From the NCBI RefSeq assembly GCF_003984625.1, contig NZ_RWKH01000023.1, forward strand, positions 1 through 64,000: 64,000 bases of DNA. Direction: 5' to 3'. Below the pieces are notes generated by a model. The model searched no databases and had not been told where the DNA came from. It saw only the letters and a program-made list of their open reading frames with translations. The position numbers and the translations under genes are program-made. How positions within the stretch are numbered: position 1 is the stretch's first letter; the number at the start of each line of letters is the position of its first letter. This document shows positions 45,664-54,938 of the stretch, in pieces. Source of the DNA: Variovorax sp. DXTD-1 (lineage in GTDB: Bacteria; Pseudomonadota; Gammaproteobacteria; Burkholderiales; Burkholderiaceae_C).

Positions 45664-46398
45664 ATGCCCCGCTTTCATTGCCCGGTGCCGCTGGCCGCCG
45701 GCGCCACACTGGCCCTGCCGCCCGGCGCGGCGCGCCACGTGCAGGTGCTGCGGATGCAACCCGGCGATGCGCTCACGCTGTTCGACGGTTCCGGCGGCGA
45801 ATACGCGGCCACGGTCGAGCGCATGGGGCGCAGCGACGTTTCCGTCACGGTCGGCGTCCACACGCCGGCGGAGCGCGAAGCCGCACGCGCAGTGCATCTC
45901 GCGGTCGGCATGCCCGCCAACGAGCGCATGGACTGGCTGGTCGAAAAGGCCACCGAACTGGGTGTCGCAAGCATCCAGCCCCTGGCAACGGCCCACGGCG
46001 TGCTGCGCCTTTCGGGCGAGCGCGCCGAGAAGAAGAGGGCCCACTGGGAGGCCATTGCCATTGCGGCCTGCGAGCAATGCGGCCGCAACCGCGTGCCGGT
46101 GATTCATCCGGTGCGGTCTTTTTCCAGCCCCTCGGCGTGGATCGATGCGGCCGCCGGCAAGGACACACTGCGCCTCATCCTGAGCCTCGCCGAAGGCACG
46201 CGGCGCCTCACGGACGCCACCGCTTCGGCGCCAGCCGAACGCGGCGTGCTGGTGCTGAGCGGACCCGAAGGTGGCCTGAGCGCCGCTGAGGAACAAGAAG
46301 CGCTCGCCTGCGGCTTTGCGCCGGTCACGCTCGGACCCCGCGTGCTGCGCGCCGAAACCGCGGCACTCGCTGCGCTGGTATTGCTGGCCGGTAGCTAG
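45664..46398 (+). CDS. rsmE: 16S rRNA (uracil(1498)-N3)-methyltransferase
   Basis: SPOUT-class methyltransferase of 244 residues that modifies U1498 in the 30S decoding region. The N-terminal PUA-like domain (MPRFHCPVPLAAGATLALPP, HVQVLRMQPGDALTLFDGSG) and the C-terminal trefoil knot (LVLSGPEGGLSAAEEQEAL, LGPRVLRAETAALAAL) are clear. The start abuts the amgK stop with no spacer (TAG immediately followed by ATG), so the two genes share a transcript. Confidence 0.94.
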   Translation: MPRFHCPVPLAAGATLALPPGAARHVQVLRMQPGDALTLFDGSGGEYAATVERMGRSDVSVTVGVHTPAEREAARAVHLAVGMPANERMDWLVEKATELGVASIQPLATAHGVLRLSGERAEKKRAHWEAIAIAACEQCGRNRVPVIHPVRSFSSPSAWIDAAAGKDTLRLILSLAEGTRRLTDATASAPAERGVLVLSGPEGGLSAAEEQEALACGFAPVTLGPRVLRAETAALAALVLLAGS

Positions 46399-46476
46399 GC
46401 CAGGCCGCTGGAGAGCAAGTTGCGGAACAATGCTTGCTTCACCCATTCATCACGACCAGAGAAGGATCTTCACGCC

Positions 46477-47841
46477 ATGCTTCGCTCGCCACGCGCGCTC
46501 CGATTTGCGCCCCTCGCTCCCCTTGTGCTGGCCATGCTCTTCGCCACCCAGGGTGCGCAGGCTCAGAACACCGCCGTGGCGCCCACGCCCGCGCAAGTCG
46601 CTCCCGAGGTGGACAAGGTCTTTACCCAGCTGACGGCGGCGCCTTCGATCCAGAAGCTGCTCGACGCAGTCAAGGCCGACCACGACCGCTCGATCGAAGA
46701 CCTGAAGATGCTGACCGAGATCGAGGCGCCCCCGTTCAAGGAGCAGAAGCGCGCCGAGGCTTTTCTGGCGCGCATGAAGGCACTCGGCCTCACCGACGCG
46801 AAGATCGATGCCGAAGGCAACGTGATCGGCCTGCGCAAGGGCACCGGCAACGGCCCCAAGCTGCTGGTCTCGGCCCATCTCGACACCGTGTTCCCGGCCG
46901 GCACCGACGTGAAGGTGAAGGAGCGCGACGGCAAGCTGCACGCGCCCGGCATCGCAGACGACACGCGCGGCCTCTCGGTGCTGCTGTCGTGGCTCAAGGT
47001 GCTCAACGACAACAAGGTGCAGACCGTGGGCGACCTGCTGTTCGTCGCCAATGTCGGCGAGGAAGAGCTCGGCAACCTGCGCGGCATGAAGGCCATCTTC
47101 CGCGACAACCTCGACATCGACGGCATGGTGGGACTCGAGCCGTCGCCGGACGGCAACGTGCTGATTCTCGGCACCGCGAGCCACCGCTATGAAGTCACGT
47201 TCAAGGGGCCGGGCGGCCACAGCTTTGCCGCCTTCGGCCAGGTGCCCAGCGCCATCCACGGCATGGGCCGCGCCATTGCCAAGATCGCGGAAGTGCGCAC
47301 GCCCAGCTTTCCGAAGACCACCTTCACGGTCGGCACGGTGGGCGGCGGCACCTCGGTGAACACCATTGCACCGGATGCGCGCATGGCGATCGACATCCGT
47401 TCGGACGACATGGCGTCGCTGCTCGAAACGGAGAAGAAGATCCTCGCCGCCATCGACGAAGCCGTGGCCGAAGAGAACAAGCGCTGGAACGTGAGCACGC
47501 TGAGCGCCAGCAACAAGCTGATCGGCGACCGGCCGGGCGGGCGCACGCCTTCCGACTCGGTGATCGTCGAGGCAGCCATCCGCTCGAACACCGCCTTCGG
47601 CCACAAGACGCTGCTGCGCGGCGGCAGCACCGATGCCAACGTGCCGATGTCGTATGGCATTCCGGCCATCATCATCGGCGGCGGCGGCAAGTCCGCCGGC
47701 TTTCACGCCCTGAGCGAATCGATCGACGTGACAGACGCCTGGAAAGGCGCGCAGAATTCGCTGGTGACAGTGCTCGGCCTGGTCGGCGTGCAAGGGGTCA
47801 GCCCCGCATTGCTGCCGAAGCGCGCGGTGCGCACCAAGTAA
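46477..47841 (+). CDS. Exported M20/M25/M40 family metallopeptidase
   Basis: 454-residue zinc peptidase with a signal peptide (RSPRALRFAPLAPLVLAMLFATQGAQA), so it acts in the periplasm. Metal-binding motifs: LLVSAHLDTVFPAGTD with the His-x-Asp ligand pair, GIADDTRG with the bridging Asp, NVGEEELGNLRG with the catalytic Glu, and a C-terminal FHALSESID. The GGHSFAAFGQ stretch marks the dimerisation domain. A TTG-type start upstream is not needed; the ATG at 46477 follows a GAAGGA site. Probable roles are peptide trimming or N-acyl amino acid hydrolysis. It is monocistronic. Confidence 0.9.
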   Translation: MLRSPRALRFAPLAPLVLAMLFATQGAQAQNTAVAPTPAQVAPEVDKVFTQLTAAPSIQKLLDAVKADHDRSIEDLKMLTEIEAPPFKEQKRAEAFLARMKALGLTDAKIDAEGNVIGLRKGTGNGPKLLVSAHLDTVFPAGTDVKVKERDGKLHAPGIADDTRGLSVLLSWLKVLNDNKVQTVGDLLFVANVGEEELGNLRGMKAIFRDNLDIDGMVGLEPSPDGNVLILGTASHRYEVTFKGPGGHSFAAFGQVPSAIHGMGRAIAKIAEVRTPSFPKTTFTVGTVGGGTSVNTIAPDARMAIDIRSDDMASLLETEKKILAAIDEAVAEENKRWNVSTLSASNKLIGDRPGGRTPSDSVIVEAAIRSNTAFGHKTLLRGGSTDANVPMSYGIPAIIIGGGGKSAGFHALSESIDVTDAWKGAQNSLVTVLGLVGVQGVSPALLPKRAVRTK

Positions 47842-47942
47842 TTTGTCACGCCGCGCGTTCGAAAGTGGGCAACCCCTTTCGCGCGCGGCTCATCTCGCTG
47901 GCGACAATGCCGGCAGTTCTGTCACACACCAAGGAAACGTCC

Positions 47943-48404
47943 ATGGGAATGCTCGATTCGGTACTCGGCCAAGTGCTGGGAGGCGCTGCCCAACAGCAGC
48001 AGCCACAAGGCGGCGGCATCGGCGGCTTGGGAGATCTCGGCGGCCTGGCCGGTGCGCTGGGCGGCCTGCTCGCCAACAACGGCGGCCAAGGCGGCCTGGG
48101 AGGGTTGGTCTCCAAGTTTGAACAGGCCGGCATGGGCGATGTCATCGGCTCATGGATCGGCAAGGGAGAAAACCAGCCGGTCTCCGGCGGACAGCTGCAA
48201 GAGGCGTTGGGCAGCGACACCATCGCCAACATCGCTTCCAAGCTCGGCATCAATGCGCAAACCCTGCTGCCCATGCTGGCGGCCATGTTGCCCACCCTCA
48301 TCGACCAGCTCACGCCGCAAGGCAAGGTGCCTGAGCAAGGCCTGGACACGCCGAACGACCTCCTGGGTTCGCTCGGCAGCCTGCTGCAGAACAAGCAGCT
48401 GTAA
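47943..48404 (+). CDS. YidB family protein (DUF937)
   Basis: 153-residue protein. The N-terminal third is Gly/Gln-rich (AQQQQPQGGGIGGLGDLGG); the C-terminal part is the conserved YidB fold with KFEQAGMGDVIGSWIGKGEN and NIASKLGINAQTLLPML. The family is of unknown function, sometimes linked to stress or envelope genes. The ATG at 47943 is taken because the family starts with MGMLD. An intrinsic terminator follows within 30 bases. Confidence 0.85.
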   Translation: MGMLDSVLGQVLGGAAQQQQPQGGGIGGLGDLGGLAGALGGLLANNGGQGGLGGLVSKFEQAGMGDVIGSWIGKGENQPVSGGQLQEALGSDTIANIASKLGINAQTLLPMLAAMLPTLIDQLTPQGKVPEQGLDTPNDLLGSLGSLLQNKQL

Positions 48405-48428
48405 GCCAATTTGCTCACAAGAATTATG

Positions 48429-48452
48429 GCGCCCGCGAGGGCGCTTTTTTTT
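48429..48452 (+). terminator. Intrinsic terminator after yidB-like gene
   Basis: GCGCCC and GGGCGC around GCGA, followed by eight T. It ends the YidB-like transcript before the MFS gene. Confidence 0.85.
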
Positions 48453-48538
48453 GGCTGCCGCATTTCGACTGGCGCATCCGCGGCGAATCACGTAGAACCT
48501 CAAACCTTCATGCCGCAACCTGCTTCCACCTTCTTCCG

Positions 48539-49714
48539 ATGAACCGCAACCTCTGGCTGCTTGCCATCTGCCAGGGCTTGTTCCTGACCAACAACGTCAC
48601 GTTCATTGCCATCAACGGCTTGGTGGGCCTGAGCATTGCGCCGCGCGGCTGGATGGCCACGCTGCCGATCATGGGCTACGTGGTGGGCGGCGCGCTGACC
48701 ACCGGGCTGGTGGCACGCACGCAGCAGCGCTTCGGCCGACGCGGGTCGTTCCAGATCGGCTTGGCCGTCGGGCTCGGATCGGCCCTGCTGTGCGCATTCG
48801 CGGTGATTTCGAAGAACTTCTGGCTGCTGTGCTTTGCCACGGTGGTGGCCGGCTACTACAACGCCAACGCCGGCCTCTACCGCTTTGCAGCCGCCGAACT
48901 TGCGGCACCGGCGTGGCGCGAGAAGGCCGTGTCGCTGGTGATGGCCGGTGGATTGATCGGCGCCGTGGCGGGGCCCAACCTCGCCACGGCCACGCGCGAA
49001 GTGTTTGCCGTGCCGTTCGCGGGTGCCTACATTGCGCTGGCGGCGGTGGCGTTGCTGTCCATGGCGGTCATGCACTTCATTGAATTTCCACCCCCGCTCA
49101 CTCGCCAGCAGGCAATGGGTGGAAGGACGTTGTCGCAGCTCATCCGCCAGCCGGTGTTCGTCGTGTCAGCCGCGGCGGGTGCGTTGGGCTTTGGCGTGAT
49201 GAACCTGCTGATGGCCGCCACGCCCATCGCGATGCAGATCTGCAGCCTGCCTTTCTCCGATGCCGCGCTGGTGCTCGAATGGCACGTGATCGGCATGTTC
49301 GCGCCCGGCTTCTTCACCGGCCACCTGATCCGCCGCTTCGGTGCGCTGCCAGTGATGGGCGTGGGAGTTGCGCTCAACTTCGGCTGCATTGCCGTCGCGC
49401 TCTCGGGTGTGGAGCTTCAGCACTTTCTCGTGGCGCTGTGCCTGTTGGGCGTGGGCTGGAACTTCCTGTTCACCGGCAGCACGACGCTTTCGCTCACCGC
49501 CTACACGGCGGAAGAACGAGACCGGGCACAGGGTGCGCTCAACTTCTGCGTATTCGCGACAGTGGCACTGACCTCGTTCGCCTCGGGCGTGCTGGTCACG
49601 ACGCAGGGCTGGCAGCTGTTGAACTACGGTTCGCTGGTGCCGGTGGTGCTCACGGGCGCGGGGCTGCTGTGGCTTGCCCGGATGCGCCGGTGCGAGGCCG
49701 CTACAAACGCATGA
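48539..49714 (+). CDS. MFS transporter
   Basis: 391-residue 12-helix major facilitator. It starts MNRNLWLLAICQGLFLTNNV, with the loop-2 signature RTQQRFGRRGSF and a second loop GHLIRRFGALP between the halves. Composition and length suggest an export or small-molecule uptake role but not which. It begins after the terminator, so it has its own promoter, and is followed by a convergent dipeptidase gene 67 bases later. Confidence 0.9.
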   Translation: MNRNLWLLAICQGLFLTNNVTFIAINGLVGLSIAPRGWMATLPIMGYVVGGALTTGLVARTQQRFGRRGSFQIGLAVGLGSALLCAFAVISKNFWLLCFATVVAGYYNANAGLYRFAAAELAAPAWREKAVSLVMAGGLIGAVAGPNLATATREVFAVPFAGAYIALAAVALLSMAVMHFIEFPPPLTRQQAMGGRTLSQLIRQPVFVVSAAAGALGFGVMNLLMAATPIAMQICSLPFSDAALVLEWHVIGMFAPGFFTGHLIRRFGALPVMGVGVALNFGCIAVALSGVELQHFLVALCLLGVGWNFLFTGSTTLSLTAYTAEERDRAQGALNFCVFATVALTSFASGVLVTTQGWQLLNYGSLVPVVLTGAGLLWLARMRRCEAATNA

Positions 49715-49781
49715 CGCGCCGCTTCAAGCGCGCGTGACGATGAAACGCGCTGCGGCAAGGGCTGCCGCAGCGCGGTACCGA

Positions 49782-51290
49782 TCAAGCAGCCGGCTCCGCG
49801 GCGGCGGTGCGGTGCGCGGCCGGCAAGGCCGCAATCACTTCGGCCACGGCGGCCGTCAGCTTCTTGGCATAGGGCACATGCAGGAACTCGTTGGGGCCGT
49901 GCGCGTTGCTCTTCGGGCCGAGCACGCCGCAGACCATCATCTGCGCCTTGGGAAAGCCGGCGCTCAGCATGTTCATCAGCGGAATGGTGCCGCCTTGGCC
50001 GATGTAGCCGCACGACGCGCCGAAATGCGCCTGCGAAGCCTTGTTGAGCGCGTCCTCGAACCACGGCGTGATCGTCGGCGCGTTCCAGCCGGTAGCGCCG
50101 CCGCCGCTTTCGAAGGTGACACGCGCCTGGTAGGGCGCGTTGTCCTCGAGCAGCGCCTTCAGCTTCTGCACCGCCTCGGCCGCGTCGACCAGCGGCGGCA
50201 GGCGCAGCGAGAGCTTGAACGCGGTGTAGGGGCGCAGCACGTTGCCCGCATCCTTCAGCGCCGGAAAGCCTTCGGCGCCGGTGACCGACAGCGTGGGCTT
50301 CCAGGTGCGGTTGAGCAGCGCCTCGACCGGGTCGGTGGTGGTCGGCAGCGCGAACATGGTCGAGCCGCCGCAGTCGTAGTGCGCCCACGGAAAGCGCTTG
50401 TAGACCTCTTCGCCGAGGATGGCGGCGGTGGCCTTGGCCTGCGCCAGCCGGTCAGCCGGCACTTCGCAATGGAAGCTCGCGGGCAGCAGGCGGCCGGTGG
50501 CGCTGTCTTCGAGGCGGTCGAGCACCTGCCGCATGATGCGGAAGCTCGAAGGCACCAGGCCCGACGCATCGCCGGAGTGAATGCCCTCGGTCAGCACCTC
50601 GACCTTGAGCGTGCCGCTCGCCATGCCGCGCAGCGACGTGGTGAGCCACAGCTGGTCGTAGTTGCCGGCGCCGGAGTCGAGGCAGATCACCAGTTCCACA
50701 TTGCCCAGCCGCGGGCGCAGCGCATCGACGTACGGCAGCAGGTCGTAGGAGCCGCTTTCCTCGCAGGTCTCGATGATGCCCACGATGCGCGGATGCGCCG
50801 CGCCCTGGTTCTTCAATGCCTGCAGCGCGGCGACGCTGGCGTAGACCGCGTAGCCGTCGTCGGCGCCGCCGCGGCCATAGAGCAGGCCATTCTCGTACTT
50901 GGGCGTCCAGGGGCCGAGGTCGTTGCGCCAGCCGGTGAATTCGGGTTGCTTGTCGAGGTGGCCGTACATCAGCACGGTCTCGCTCATGTCGGTGCCTGTG
51001 GCCCGCACTTCGAAGAACAGCACCGGCGTGCGGCCTTCGAGCCGCACGATCTCGAGCTTCAGGCCTTCGACCTTCTGCGCCTCGACCCAGGCCGCCGCAT
51101 TGCGCAGCACCGTTTCCAGGTAGCCGTTGGCCGACCAGTCCTTGTCGAAGCCCGGCGACTTGGCGGGAATGGCGATGTAGTCGGTGAGTTGCCTGACGAT
51201 GTCGCCGTCCCATTGGGCGGTGACATCGGAGAGAGCGCGCTCGGCGTCGAGCGTTCCGGCGGGCATTTCGCGGTGCAGGGGGGCGTTCAT
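49782..51290 (-). CDS. M20 family dipeptidase (carnosinase-like)
   Basis: 502-residue cytosolic di-zinc peptidase. Motifs: VLMYGHLDKQPE (metal His and Asp), RGGADDGYAVYA (bridging Asp), TCEESGSYDL (catalytic Glu and ligand), LDSGAGNYDQLW, and HGPNEFLHV with the last metal ligand. The length and the long lid domain (SGDASGLVPSSFRIM) match dipeptidases of the M20 CNDP-like group. The ATG at 51290 is the first start that leaves a full N-terminus. It is monocistronic and divergent from the DUF72 gene. Confidence 0.9.
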   Translation of the reverse strand: MNAPLHREMPAGTLDAERALSDVTAQWDGDIVRQLTDYIAIPAKSPGFDKDWSANGYLETVLRNAAAWVEAQKVEGLKLEIVRLEGRTPVLFFEVRATGTDMSETVLMYGHLDKQPEFTGWRNDLGPWTPKYENGLLYGRGGADDGYAVYASVAALQALKNQGAAHPRIVGIIETCEESGSYDLLPYVDALRPRLGNVELVICLDSGAGNYDQLWLTTSLRGMASGTLKVEVLTEGIHSGDASGLVPSSFRIMRQVLDRLEDSATGRLLPASFHCEVPADRLAQAKATAAILGEEVYKRFPWAHYDCGGSTMFALPTTTDPVEALLNRTWKPTLSVTGAEGFPALKDAGNVLRPYTAFKLSLRLPPLVDAAEAVQKLKALLEDNAPYQARVTFESGGGATGWNAPTITPWFEDALNKASQAHFGASCGYIGQGGTIPLMNMLSAGFPKAQMMVCGVLGPKSNAHGPNEFLHVPYAKKLTAAVAEVIAALPAAHRTAAAEPAA

Positions 51291-51381
51291 CGGTGGGTTC
51301 TCCGCGGGTGACGAAAAAAACGCATTTTGCGCCTCGTCGCGACCCCGCGTAGAGTGCGGCGTTCTCAACCCGGAGCGCAAT

Positions 51382-52179
51382 GTGAGCAAGGCAACATCGA
51401 CTCGGACCCAGGCGAATATCAAGGTGGGCATCGGCGGCTGGACCTACGAGCCCTGGCGGGACAACTTCTATCCCAAGGGGCTCGCGCACGCAAAGGAGCT
51501 GCGCTATGCGAGCCGCAAGGTCAGCGCCATCGAAATCAACGGTACTTACTACAGCACCTTCAAGCCGGAGACTTTTCGCAAGTGGCACGACGAGGTGCCC
51601 GACGACTTCATGTTCTCGATGAAAGCCTCGCGTTTTTCGACCAACCGCAAGGTGCTGGCCACCGCGGAAGACTCGATCAAGCGCTTCATCGACAGCGGCG
51701 TGAGTGAACTCGGCGACAAGCTCGGGCCGATCGTGTGGCAGTTCATGCCCACCAAGCAGTTCGATGCGGAAGACTTCGAGGCCTTTCTGGAGCTGCTGCC
51801 CAAGAAGGAGGGCAGCCGCGTGCTGCGCCACGTGATGGACGTGCGGCATGAGAGCTTCATCACGCCCGCCTACCGGGCACTCGCGAAGAAGCACAAGGTG
51901 TCGACCGTGTTCACCGACGCCGACAAGTTTCCGTCGTTCGAGGAGCCCGAAGGCGACTTCGCCTACGCGCGGCTCATGATGGCCGACGCCAAGCTCAAGA
52001 CCGGTTATGCGCCGAAGGCGCTCGACAGCTGGGCCGAGCGCGCGCAGCAATGGGCCGGGTCGCCCAAGAAGCGCGACGTGTTCGTCTATTTCATCAACGG
52101 CGCCAAAGAAAAAGCACCGGCCGCGGCCGGTGCCTTGCTGGAGCGCCTGGGTTGGAAGCCGCCCGAAGAGGCGGCCTGA
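51382..52179 (+). CDS. DUF72 family protein (TIM-barrel, YecE-like)
   Basis: 265-residue protein of the YecE/DUF72 family: KVGIGGWTYEPWRDNFYP at the N-terminus, then SAIEINGTYYSTFKPETFRKW and FSMKASRF. The fold is a TIM barrel, often proposed to bind a nucleic-acid or sugar-like ligand. I chose the GTG at 51382 because AGCG precedes it and it begins the conserved part; an ATG further upstream would add unrelated residues. Function remains unassigned. It converges on the bactofilin gene, with a 21-base gap. Confidence 0.87.
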   Translation: MSKATSTRTQANIKVGIGGWTYEPWRDNFYPKGLAHAKELRYASRKVSAIEINGTYYSTFKPETFRKWHDEVPDDFMFSMKASRFSTNRKVLATAEDSIKRFIDSGVSELGDKLGPIVWQFMPTKQFDAEDFEAFLELLPKKEGSRVLRHVMDVRHESFITPAYRALAKKHKVSTVFTDADKFPSFEEPEGDFAYARLMMADAKLKTGYAPKALDSWAERAQQWAGSPKKRDVFVYFINGAKEKAPAAAGALLERLGWKPPEEAA

Positions 52180-52200
52180 CAGCTAGGAGTCAGATATGGA

Positions 52201-52719
52201 TCAGGTGGCCGATTGCAGCGACTGCTTGGCGCCGAAGCTGATTTCGCCCGAGAGCTGGCCGCCTTCTTCGATCACGATCTTGCCGTAGCGGATCTTGCCG
52301 GTGACCTTGCCGGTCGAATGGATCACGAGCTTTTCGCGCACCGTGAGGCTGCCGTCGAAAATGCCGCGGATTTCGGCGATGTCGATTTCAGCCGAGCCCT
52401 TGAACTCGCCCTGTTCGGCAATCTGCATCAGGCGCGAGTCCATGGTGGCCTCGACCAGGCCTTCGACCACGAGCGTGTCGCAATCGGTGATCTCGACGCC
52501 CTTGAGCTTGATGTTGGGGCCGACGGTGAGCTTGCTGCCGCCTTCCTTGGCGACGGGAGCGGCCGCCGGAGCCAAGCCGCCTTGCTGTGCGCTGAGGGAA
52601 GAAGGGTTGACGGGCGAACCCGAGAGATTGGTACCCGAGCCCACCAGCGGCGCGGGGCGGGAGGTCAACGAGTCGGTGTCACGATCACGCTTGCCGAAAA
52701 ATGGGGACTGTGTAGCCAA
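52201..52719 (-). CDS. Bactofilin (polymer-forming cytoskeletal protein)
   Basis: 172-residue bactofilin: a Ser/Pro-rich N-terminal tail (about 1-55), then a right-handed beta-helix core (LVVEGLVEATMDSRLMQI and IRYGKIVIEEGGQLSGEIS) that polymerises into filaments. Bactofilins scaffold envelope growth or localise wall enzymes. The start is judged to be TTG at 52719, because GAGGAG precedes it by 8 bases; a longer frame with GTG at 52758 lacks such support. It is divergent from the ion channel gene. Confidence 0.85.
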   Translation of the reverse strand: MATQSPFFGKRDRDTDSLTSRPAPLVGSGTNLSGSPVNPSSLSAQQGGLAPAAAPVAKEGGSKLTVGPNIKLKGVEITDCDTLVVEGLVEATMDSRLMQIAEQGEFKGSAEIDIAEIRGIFDGSLTVREKLVIHSTGKVTGKIRYGKIVIEEGGQLSGEISFGAKQSLQSAT

Positions 52720-52854
52720 AGGGGAGCTCCTCAACAAAGGGGCTATCGTAAGAACCACTCCACGGCCTGCGGCACTTCATTGCGCAAGAAACGTAACTGA
52801 ATAAATCCCCCGGCGTTGGACAATCCCCCTTTTCGTGACCTCCCGGCCCGCAAG

Positions 52855-53778
52855 ATGACCCGAACGAACACCGCTCCCGCTGCCCGGACCCTGGCTATCT
52901 CCTCGACCATCGACGCGCGCTTCGACAAGCCGGCAAGCGGCTGGCGGCGCCGGCTGTTCACCGTGATCTTCGAGGCCGACACGCGTGCCGGCCTGCTCTT
53001 CGACCTGGCGCTGATCGCCGTCATCGTGACCAGCGTGCTGGTGGTCATTCTCGACAGCGTGCAATCGATCCGCGACCAGTGGCGGCCTCTGTTCAATGCG
53101 TTCGAATGGGGCTTCACCATTCTCTTCACGCTCGAATACATCGCGCGGCTCGCCTGCGTGAACAAGCCGATGCGCTATGCGCTGAGCTTCTACGGCGTGA
53201 TCGACCTGCTCGCGCTGCTGCCAACGTACCTGGTGGCGTTTGCGCCAGAGCTCGCCTACCTCATCGATGTGCGCGTGCTGCGGCTTTTGCGGGTGTTCCG
53301 CATCTTCAAGCTGTCGCGCTACTCGGTGGAATACCGCGCGCTGGTCTCCGCCGTGGCCGCGAGCCGCCGGAAGATCACGGTGTTCGTGGGTTTCGTGATG
53401 CTGGTGGTGCTGGTGATGGGCACGCTGATGTACGTGGTGGAAGGCCCGGTGCACGGCTTCACCAGTATTCCGGTGGCGATCTATTGGGCGATCTCGACCA
53501 TGGCCACGGTGGGCTTTGGCGACCTGGTACCCAAGACCGACCTTGGCCGCGCCATTGCGTCCGTGATGATGCTGGTGGGCTGGGGCGTGCTGGCGGTGCC
53601 GACCGGCATCGTCACCGCCGAGATGGCGCGCCGTGGCCCGGGCGACGATGAGGCCCCCGTGGTGCTCGCGCCGCGCGGCGTGCTGGCGATGGCCGCGCCC
53701 CCGGTGGTGCCCGCGCGGCGGCTTACGCCTGCGGCCAGACGGCGCGCCCTTGCGCAGCATCGTCGAGGCGGGCGATGA
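52855..53778 (+). CDS. Ion transporter (six-TM voltage-gated-like K+ channel)
   Basis: 307-residue channel subunit with a voltage-sensor-like arrangement: S1-S4 (about 45-165, S4 with arginines in DVRVLRLLRVFRIFKLSRY) and a pore with selectivity filter TVGFGD at about residue 222. Tetramer formation is expected. The C-terminus is arginine-rich and cytosolic. The ATG at 52855 is taken over an upstream TTG. Its last 56 bases overlap the convergent yigZ-like gene. It would set potassium permeability; the physiological trigger is unknown. Confidence 0.88.
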   Translation: MTRTNTAPAARTLAISSTIDARFDKPASGWRRRLFTVIFEADTRAGLLFDLALIAVIVTSVLVVILDSVQSIRDQWRPLFNAFEWGFTILFTLEYIARLACVNKPMRYALSFYGVIDLLALLPTYLVAFAPELAYLIDVRVLRLLRVFRIFKLSRYSVEYRALVSAVAASRRKITVFVGFVMLVVLVMGTLMYVVEGPVHGFTSIPVAIYWAISTMATVGFGDLVPKTDLGRAIASVMMLVGWGVLAVPTGIVTAEMARRGPGDDEAPVVLAPRGVLAMAAPPVVPARRLTPAARRRALAQHRRGGR

Positions 53779-54313
53779 AGGCGCTGGCGTCGGGCTCGGG
53801 CAGCGTGAATGCGAATTCCACGGCGTCGCCGTGCCGCACGTCTGTAATGGAGGCGCCGCTCACAGCTGCAATCTCACGGCGCACGAGCCCTTCGAGCGCA
53901 TAAGGCACGGTGCATTGCAGCAGCCGCTGGCGCACCAGCGGTACCAGCGTTGCGCCGACACAAGCCTGCGCAACCGCATCGGTGTAGGCCCGCACGAGCC
54001 CGCCCGCGCCCAGCTTGATGCCGCCGAAGTAGCGGACCACAGTGGCGAGCACGCCTTCGAGTTGCTGGTGCCGCAGCACCTCGAGCATCGGGCGTCCGGC
54101 GGTGCCGCCCGGCTCGCCGTCGTCGTTGGCCGCCGATTGGCCGCCTGCCATCAACGCCCAGCAGACATGCGCCGCGGCGGGGTGTTCATTGCGAAGCGCC
54201 GCCACCACGGCCAGCGCGGCGGCACGGTCGGCCACGGGCTGCACGCAACCGATGAAGCGGCTCTTCTTGACCAGCAGTTCGCTGTGCGCCGGTTGCGAGA
54301 GCGTGAAGCTCAT
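53723..54313 (-). CDS. YigZ/IMPACT family protein
   Basis: 196-residue protein with the IMPACT fold: SRFIGCVQPVADRAAALAVV, then DDGEPGGTAGRPMLEVL and VRYFGGIKLGAGGLVRAY. The family links to translation control under stress (eukaryotic IMPACT binds GCN1), and bacterial YigZ is of unclear function. The ATG at 54313 is used. It lies 37 bases downstream of metW and is probably co-transcribed with the metX-metW unit, while its end overlaps the channel gene. Confidence 0.9.
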   Translation of the reverse strand: MSFTLSQPAHSELLVKKSRFIGCVQPVADRAAALAVVAALRNEHPAAAHVCWALMAGGQSAANDDGEPGGTAGRPMLEVLRHQQLEGVLATVVRYFGGIKLGAGGLVRAYTDAVAQACVGATLVPLVRQRLLQCTVPYALEGLVRREIAAVSGASITDVRHGDAVEFAFTLPEPDASAFIARLDDAAQGRAVWPQA

Positions 54314-54350
54314 GAGGCCGCCGTGTTCGCTTTTGCGTGGCGCAAAGCGC

Positions 54351-54938
54351 TCAGCGCTCCCGCTCGAACTTGAACACGGCCGTGCTCGCGCGCGCGTTGG
54401 GCAGCCAGCGCACGCTGCGGCCTTCCTGCACGCCGAAGGCATCGAGCACGCGCAGGCTGTTCTTTTGCGCCAGCACTTCGAAGTCCTTGAAGGTGCCGAC
54501 CCGGATATTGGGCGTGTCGTACCACTGGTAAGGCAGGCGGCGCGTCACCGGCATGCGGCCGCGCGCAATGCTGATGCGGTTCGGCCAGTGGGCAAAGTTG
54601 GGAAACGCGACGATGCCGATGCGGCCCACGCGCGCGGTTTCGCGCAGCATGACCTCGGCATTGCGCAAATGTTGCAGCGTGTCGATCTGCAGCACCACGT
54701 CGAAGGTGGCGTCGTCGAACACCGCAAGGCCTTCGTCGAGGTTCAGCTGGATCACGTCGACGCCGCGGCGAATGCACTGCAGCACGTTGCCGTCGGCGAT
54801 TTCCACGCCGTAGCCGGTGCAGCCGCGCTCGCGCTGCAGCAGGTCGAGCAGGGCGCCGTCGCCGCAGCCGAGGTCGAGCACGCGCGCGCCCGCGGGCACA
54901 AGGTTGGCGATGAGGCGCTGGGCTTCGATATCGCTCAT
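54351..54938 (-). CDS. metW: Methionine biosynthesis protein MetW
   Basis: 195-residue methyltransferase-fold protein (SAM-binding [15 protein letters not shown] at 22-36). MetW activates MetX in Proteobacteria lacking MetA, so methionine synthesis starts from O-succinyl-L-homoserine. The ATGA overlap with metX and identical orientation support the pair. Confidence 0.94.
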   Translation of the reverse strand: MSDIEAQRLIANLVPAGARVLDLGCGDGALLDLLQRERGCTGYGVEIADGNVLQCIRRGVDVIQLNLDEGLAVFDDATFDVVLQIDTLQHLRNAEVMLRETARVGRIGIVAFPNFAHWPNRISIARGRMPVTRRLPYQWYDTPNIRVGTFKDFEVLAQKNSLRVLDAFGVQEGRSVRWLPNARASTAVFKFERER

